Part shown: in pieces, positions 60,726 to 64,000 of the stretch | Layout: the number at the start of each line of letters is the position of its first letter | How positions within the stretch are numbered: the stretch's first letter is position 1 | Assembly (NCBI GenBank): GCA_965203835.1 | Contig: OZ241919.1 | Coordinates: 310,001 to 374,000, forward strand | Length of the DNA stretch: 64,000 nucleotides | From: CBDCFV01 sp965203835 | Lineage (GTDB): Bacteria; Chloroflexota; Dehalococcoidia; Lucifugimonadales; UBA3495 | Reading direction: 5' to 3' | Translations under genes and position numbers: made by a program | Notes under the pieces: generated by a model | The model's input: only the letters and a program-made list of their open reading frames with translations | Databases searched by the model: none | Told to the model about the DNA's origin: nothing

Positions 60726-62810
60726 TTGGAATCAGTTACCCGCGCATTGGTACCCGTAGTTGGTGTCCTGACCTTAATACTCCTGGTCTCTTGCAACGGC
60801 GAGCCGTCCCCTAATGCAGCGAAACCCGACGGGGCCAAGACCGAAGCTGCTTTCACGCTGCAATTGCTGCACGCCTCGGACATGGACAACTCCACCGGGG
60901 CGCTGTCCAACGTCGAGAACTTTTCGGCGATTCTGGACGGGTTCCGGCGGCAGTATCCCGACAACACCATAGTCCTCAGCTCGGGAGACAACTACGTCCC
61001 GGGCCCGCGATACTTCGCCGCCAGCGATGACGCCAACAGTCCGGTGCTCGGCGTACCGGGCAACGGGCGTGGGGACATTGCCCTGTTGAATGCAATGGAT
61101 TTCCAAGCCTCGGCGCTGGGCAACCATGAGCTTGACCGGGGCACCGGGGCATTCGCCGCCGTGCTTGACGTTGAAACCACCGAAAGCGGAACGTACCCCG
61201 GTACGGCGTTTCCGTACCTGGGCAGCAACCTGGACTTCGCAAGTGACGAGGCTCTGTCCGGCTTGGTCGTAGCCGACGGTCAGGAAGCTTCATCAGTAGG
61301 GGGCAGTCTTGCCAAAAGCGCCGTCGTCACTATAGGAGACGAGCGGTTCGGCGTCGTGGGCGCCACCACACCGAGCTTGAAGAGCCTTACAAAAGCGGGA
61401 GGTACCACCGTGCTGACGGCTCCCGAGGATGGTGTAGACGGGCTGGCCGAGGTTATACAGCAAGAAGTGGACTCCCTCACTGCCCAAGGCATCAACAAGA
61501 TTATCCTGTTAGCCCACATGCAACGGCTGGAAATTGAGAAAGAGCTTGCAACCAAGCTGACGGAGGTGGACATAATCGTCGCCGGAGGGTCCGATACCCT
61601 TCTTGCTGACGCCACCGACCGTCTGCGTGCCGGGGATGAAGCTGGCGGCGCCTATCCACTTGTCTTCCAATCCGCCAAAGGAGAGCCATCGCTGGTGGTC
61701 AACACCGCGGGCGATTACCGGTACCTGGGGCGTTTGGTGGTTGAGTTCAACACGGACGGACAGGTAGTCACGGAGTCCATCGATCCCAACGTCAGCGGAG
61801 CCTACGCAACTGACCGGCAAGGAGGTCAAGGTACTACGGGCCGGCCCATTCCCCAGGTGTCCCGGATTGTCGAGTCTTTGCGGAACGTACTCGTAGAACG
61901 GGACGCCAATATTTACGGCAAGACCAGCGTCTACTTGGACGGCCTCCGGCGGAACGTGCGCACCCAGGAAACCAACTTGGGTAACTTGACTGCCGACGCC
62001 AACCTGTGGCTGGCGAAGCGTGCCGACCCGGAGGTAGCGGTGTCATTGAAGAACGGCGGCGGCATCAGGGACGCCATAGGGGTGACTAAGCTGCCTCCGG
62101 GGGCCGACACACTATCCGAGATGGTGTTTATGCCGCCAGCAGCCAACCCCGAGTCCGGCAAGAAGGAAGGGGAAATATCGCAATACGACATAGAAGGGGC
62201 GCTTCGATTCAACAACGGCTTGTCCATACTGAAGCTGACGGCGGAGCAACTGGTTGCGGTCATGGAACATTCCGTTGGCTTCGACGGCGCCGGAACGGCA
62301 ACGGTGGGCCGGTTTCCTCAAGTGGGCGGGATGCGCTTCAGCTTCGATCCTGCGGCCCCAGCCGGGGAGCGCGTCCGGTCATTGGCGATTGTGGACGGGC
62401 AGGGAGCGGTAACAGACCGGGTGGTGGAAGGAGGGGACTTGGAGGGCAACCCTGAACGTGACATAAAGATGGTCACCCTCGACTTCCTGGCCGATGGCGG
62501 CGACGACTATCCGTTTCCAGTTTCCAACACCGACCGGGTTGATCTCAGGGGCGAAGCCGGGCAGTCCGGTTCGCCGGACAAGGACTCCAAGGGCGCCGAT
62601 GAAGACAGGCGCATGAATGCACTGGAAGCGGTGGACCCCGGCCTCGCAGACTTTTCCGCTCCTGGCACGGAGCAGGACGCCTTGGCCGAATACTTGGCCC
62701 ACTTTCATAGCGAAAATCCCTTTGACCGAGCCGAAACGCCGCCGTTGGAAGACCAGCGCATCCAGAACCTTGGCGTCCCTGGCAAACATGACACCGTGTT
62801 CGGGCAGTAA
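60726..62810 (+). CDS. 5'-nucleotidase-family lipoprotein
   Basis: 694-residue exported enzyme of the UshA/5'-nucleotidase family. The lipoprotein signal ends at LLVSC (Cys near residue 23). N-terminal metallophosphatase domain: LLHASDMDNS, SSGDNYVPGP and SALGNHELDRG. The first metal motif is D-M-D where most members have D-x-H. The C-terminal nucleotidase domain starts near residue 400 (TQETNLGNLTADANLWLA, with KNGGGIRD). A ComE/YunD-like extension completes it. Start TTG 60726 follows CGGAGACG. Probably releases phosphate and nucleosides from external nucleotides. Confidence 0.9.
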   Translation: MESVTRALVPVVGVLTLILLVSCNGEPSPNAAKPDGAKTEAAFTLQLLHASDMDNSTGALSNVENFSAILDGFRRQYPDNTIVLSSGDNYVPGPRYFAASDDANSPVLGVPGNGRGDIALLNAMDFQASALGNHELDRGTGAFAAVLDVETTESGTYPGTAFPYLGSNLDFASDEALSGLVVADGQEASSVGGSLAKSAVVTIGDERFGVVGATTPSLKSLTKAGGTTVLTAPEDGVDGLAEVIQQEVDSLTAQGINKIILLAHMQRLEIEKELATKLTEVDIIVAGGSDTLLADATDRLRAGDEAGGAYPLVFQSAKGEPSLVVNTAGDYRYLGRLVVEFNTDGQVVTESIDPNVSGAYATDRQGGQGTTGRPIPQVSRIVESLRNVLVERDANIYGKTSVYLDGLRRNVRTQETNLGNLTADANLWLAKRADPEVAVSLKNGGGIRDAIGVTKLPPGADTLSEMVFMPPAANPESGKKEGEISQYDIEGALRFNNGLSILKLTAEQLVAVMEHSVGFDGAGTATVGRFPQVGGMRFSFDPAAPAGERVRSLAIVDGQGAVTDRVVEGGDLEGNPERDIKMVTLDFLADGGDDYPFPVSNTDRVDLRGEAGQSGSPDKDSKGADEDRRMNALEAVDPGLADFSAPGTEQDALAEYLAHFHSENPFDRAETPPLEDQRIQNLGVPGKHDTVFGQ

Positions 62811-62840
62811 AGGGAGTTTATGAGGCATTCCCAAGCAAGG

Positions 62841-62846
62841 TATAAT
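62841..62846 (+). promoter_or_regulatory. Candidate -10 element for the GPP34-like gene
   Basis: Perfect TATAAT 82 bases before ATG 62929. The -35 region (TTATGA, 17-base spacer) is weak. Confidence 0.4.
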
Positions 62847-62928
62847 GAGTAAACCCCGGCCCCTTGGCAGTCGGATGTAACGACTGCGGGGCGAGGGCAA
62901 ATGTGTTCACAAGGGAAGGCCAAGCATC

Positions 62929-63573
62929 ATGATGAGATTCGCCGAGGAAATCACGCTGCTCCTGCTTAACGACGACGGTACGTTCGTTCACGTGCCCAGT
63001 TGGTCGCTGAATTATGCTCTCGCCGGGGGCGTGCTGATGGACCTGGCGCTGGAGAACCGCATAGACACCGATCTGGAAAAGCTGGTCCTGATTGACAGCA
63101 CCCCTACCGGAGACAGCCTGCTGGACCCCACGCTGGCCGACATCAAGGAAGTGGGGGAACGGGACGCCCGTTTCTGGGTGGAGCGCACGGCCAATCGCGC
63201 CCAGGAAATCCGGGACGAAGCCCTCTCACGTCTGGTTTCCTTGGGAATCCTGGAGACTCGGGACGACCGGTTCCTGTGGGTATTCCGGTCCCGGCGTTAC
63301 CCGGCCATTGAGGGCACGCCTGTGCGCGAAGTGAAACTGCGCATCATGGGAGTGCTGTTCAGCGACGAAATACCGGACCCGCGAGACGTGGTGATCATCT
63401 GCTTGGCAGACGCGTGCGGCATATTCCGGCGGTTGTTGTCGAGGGCCGAACTGGGCCGGGTTACCGAGCGTATTGAGCAGGTGACCAGGCTGGACCTCAT
63501 TGGCAGGGCCATGTCCCACGCAATCCAGGATATCCAGCTGACCATCGCCACCTCGGTCCGCGGGCACATTTAA
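62929..63573 (+). CDS. GPP34/GOLPH3-like protein
   Basis: 214-residue helical protein of the GPP34 family (Golgi phosphoprotein 3-like), best known from eukaryotes and actinobacteria. Family blocks: FAEEITLLLLNDDGTF at the N-terminus, NYALAGGVLMDLALENRI near residue 28, LSRLVSLGILETRDDRFLWVF near 100, and PDPRDVVIICLADACGIFRRLL near 145. Eukaryotic members bind PI4P; bacterial roles are unknown. Start ATG 62929 follows AAGGGAAGG. Confidence 0.88.
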   Translation: MMRFAEEITLLLLNDDGTFVHVPSWSLNYALAGGVLMDLALENRIDTDLEKLVLIDSTPTGDSLLDPTLADIKEVGERDARFWVERTANRAQEIRDEALSRLVSLGILETRDDRFLWVFRSRRYPAIEGTPVREVKLRIMGVLFSDEIPDPRDVVIICLADACGIFRRLLSRAELGRVTERIEQVTRLDLIGRAMSHAIQDIQLTIATSVRGHI

Positions 63574-63617
63574 CGGTCCTTTTCGTGGCCTCGGATCGGG
63601 ATACCGAACAGGACGCT

Positions 63618-64000
63618 ATGGCAGCAACGGCAACGCCCCAAGGCGGGCCCATGATGACCCTGCCTGAGGCGGTCAAACAGGTACTGAGGAAGTACGCTGA
63701 TTTCAATGGCCGGGCCACTCGGGCCGAGTATTGGTGGTGGGTCCTCGCCACCGTTATCTTCGGAACGGCCCTAGGAGCTCTCGACGCCTTCATCGTTTCA
63801 ATAATCGTGGGAGTGGGCATATCGAATCCCCTGACCACGATTTTCCACTTGGCGATCCTGCTTCCCAACTTGGCCGTCAGCGCCCGGAGACTGCATGACA
63901 TCGGCAAGAGCGGTTGGTGGATACTTGTATGGTTTGTTCTGGCTGTTATCGGCTGGATACCGGTGGTCGTAGGACTTGTTCTCTGGATCCTGCGCGGAGC
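63618..64000 (+). CDS. DUF805 family membrane protein (partial)
   Basis: 127 residues are visible, and the frame is open at the window end. The N-terminal soluble part ends in the DUF805 signature YADFNGRATRAEYWWW near residues 26-41. Membrane segments follow at about 42-62 and 70-85, with RRLHDIGKSGWWILVWF near 92-108, the second DUF805 hallmark, then a further span. YhaH-like; function unknown. Start ATG 63618; GTG 63585 is also in frame. Confidence 0.9.
   Translation, partial: MAATATPQGGPMMTLPEAVKQVLRKYADFNGRATRAEYWWWVLATVIFGTALGALDAFIVSIIVGVGISNPLTTIFHLAILLPNLAVSARRLHDIGKSGWWILVWFVLAVIGWIPVVVGLVLWILRG

Overview
The window is about 60% GC and densely coded on both strands, with no rRNA, no transposase or integrase, no CRISPR array and one tRNA. 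Several things point to a free-living or host-associated Chloroflexota of the Dehalococcoidia/SAR202 kind. These are an hspR-grpE-dnaK operon with a HAIR-like operator, a Uma2-family nuclease, a PaREP1/HEPN-like protein, F420/FMN luciferase-like oxidoreductases, and many amidohydrolases, SDRs, CoA-transferases and acyl-CoA enzymes. That placement is inference from gene content and was not tested by phylogeny.

Layout. 1-3.5 kb: trpS (cut by the window edge), a PAC2-family protein, an SDR and a small ABM-type monooxygenase. 3.5-5.9 kb: a coiled-coil protein, an AcuC-like deacetylase and a small unknown protein. 6-9.4 kb: the heat-shock operon hspR-grpE-dnaK on the minus strand, diverging from a zinc-ribbon gene. 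The two face each other across overlapping promoters that share an inverted repeat. 9.4-11.5 kb: a sulfite-oxidase-like molybdoenzyme; selD, which reads through an in-frame UGA at codon 17 and so is itself a selenoprotein; and a small Cys-rich protein. 11.8-14.9 kb: amidohydrolase, SDR and HD-domain enzymes. 14.9-16.4 kb: an AT-richer, translationally coupled pair, an SMC/OLD-type ATPase followed by a small TOPRIM-like protein. It looks like a RloA/RloB-type defence module and is the best candidate here for a poorly described system. 16.5-24.7 kb: an alpha/beta hydrolase, two MFS transporters, a biotin-dependent acyl-CoA carboxylase operon (carboxyltransferase, small Cys protein, biotin carboxylase, BCCP) and a CAU-anticodon tRNA.

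24.9-40.7 kb: catabolic and lipid genes. They include a gamma-glutamyltransferase-like enzyme, an ICL/PEP-mutase family enzyme, a ligase-ACP-acyltransferase fusion, an MBL hydrolase, a GMC oxidoreductase, Uma2, a polysaccharide deacetylase, an acyl-CoA synthetase, an EVE protein, a double SagB-type dehydrogenase, a ThDP enzyme and a VOC protein. 40.9-46.4 kb: a lipoprotein with a degenerate nuclease fold, a long Pro/Thr linker and a ComEA-type HhH tail; an LLM oxidoreductase; a gamma-carbonic-anhydrase-like protein; a HEPN-like protein; and the ctpA-smpB pair. 46.6-51.8 kb: a cupin, an AhpD-like protein, a CoA-transferase, and an HMG-CoA-synthase-like/DUF35 fusion followed by a thiolase. 52-54 kb: the minCDE division-site operon, with overlapping genes. 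54.1-64 kb: a plus-strand run of DAO, amidohydrolase, MBL, FAH-type hydratase, MetX-like hydrolase, metallophosphoesterase, nucleoside deoxyribosyltransferase, 5'-nucleotidase lipoprotein, GPP34-like protein and a DUF805 membrane protein cut by the window end.

A short imperfect palindrome (GGATTCCCGCC...GCGGGAATGAC) recurs at least seven times, mostly between genes, and once inside the 3' end of the biotin carboxylase gene.
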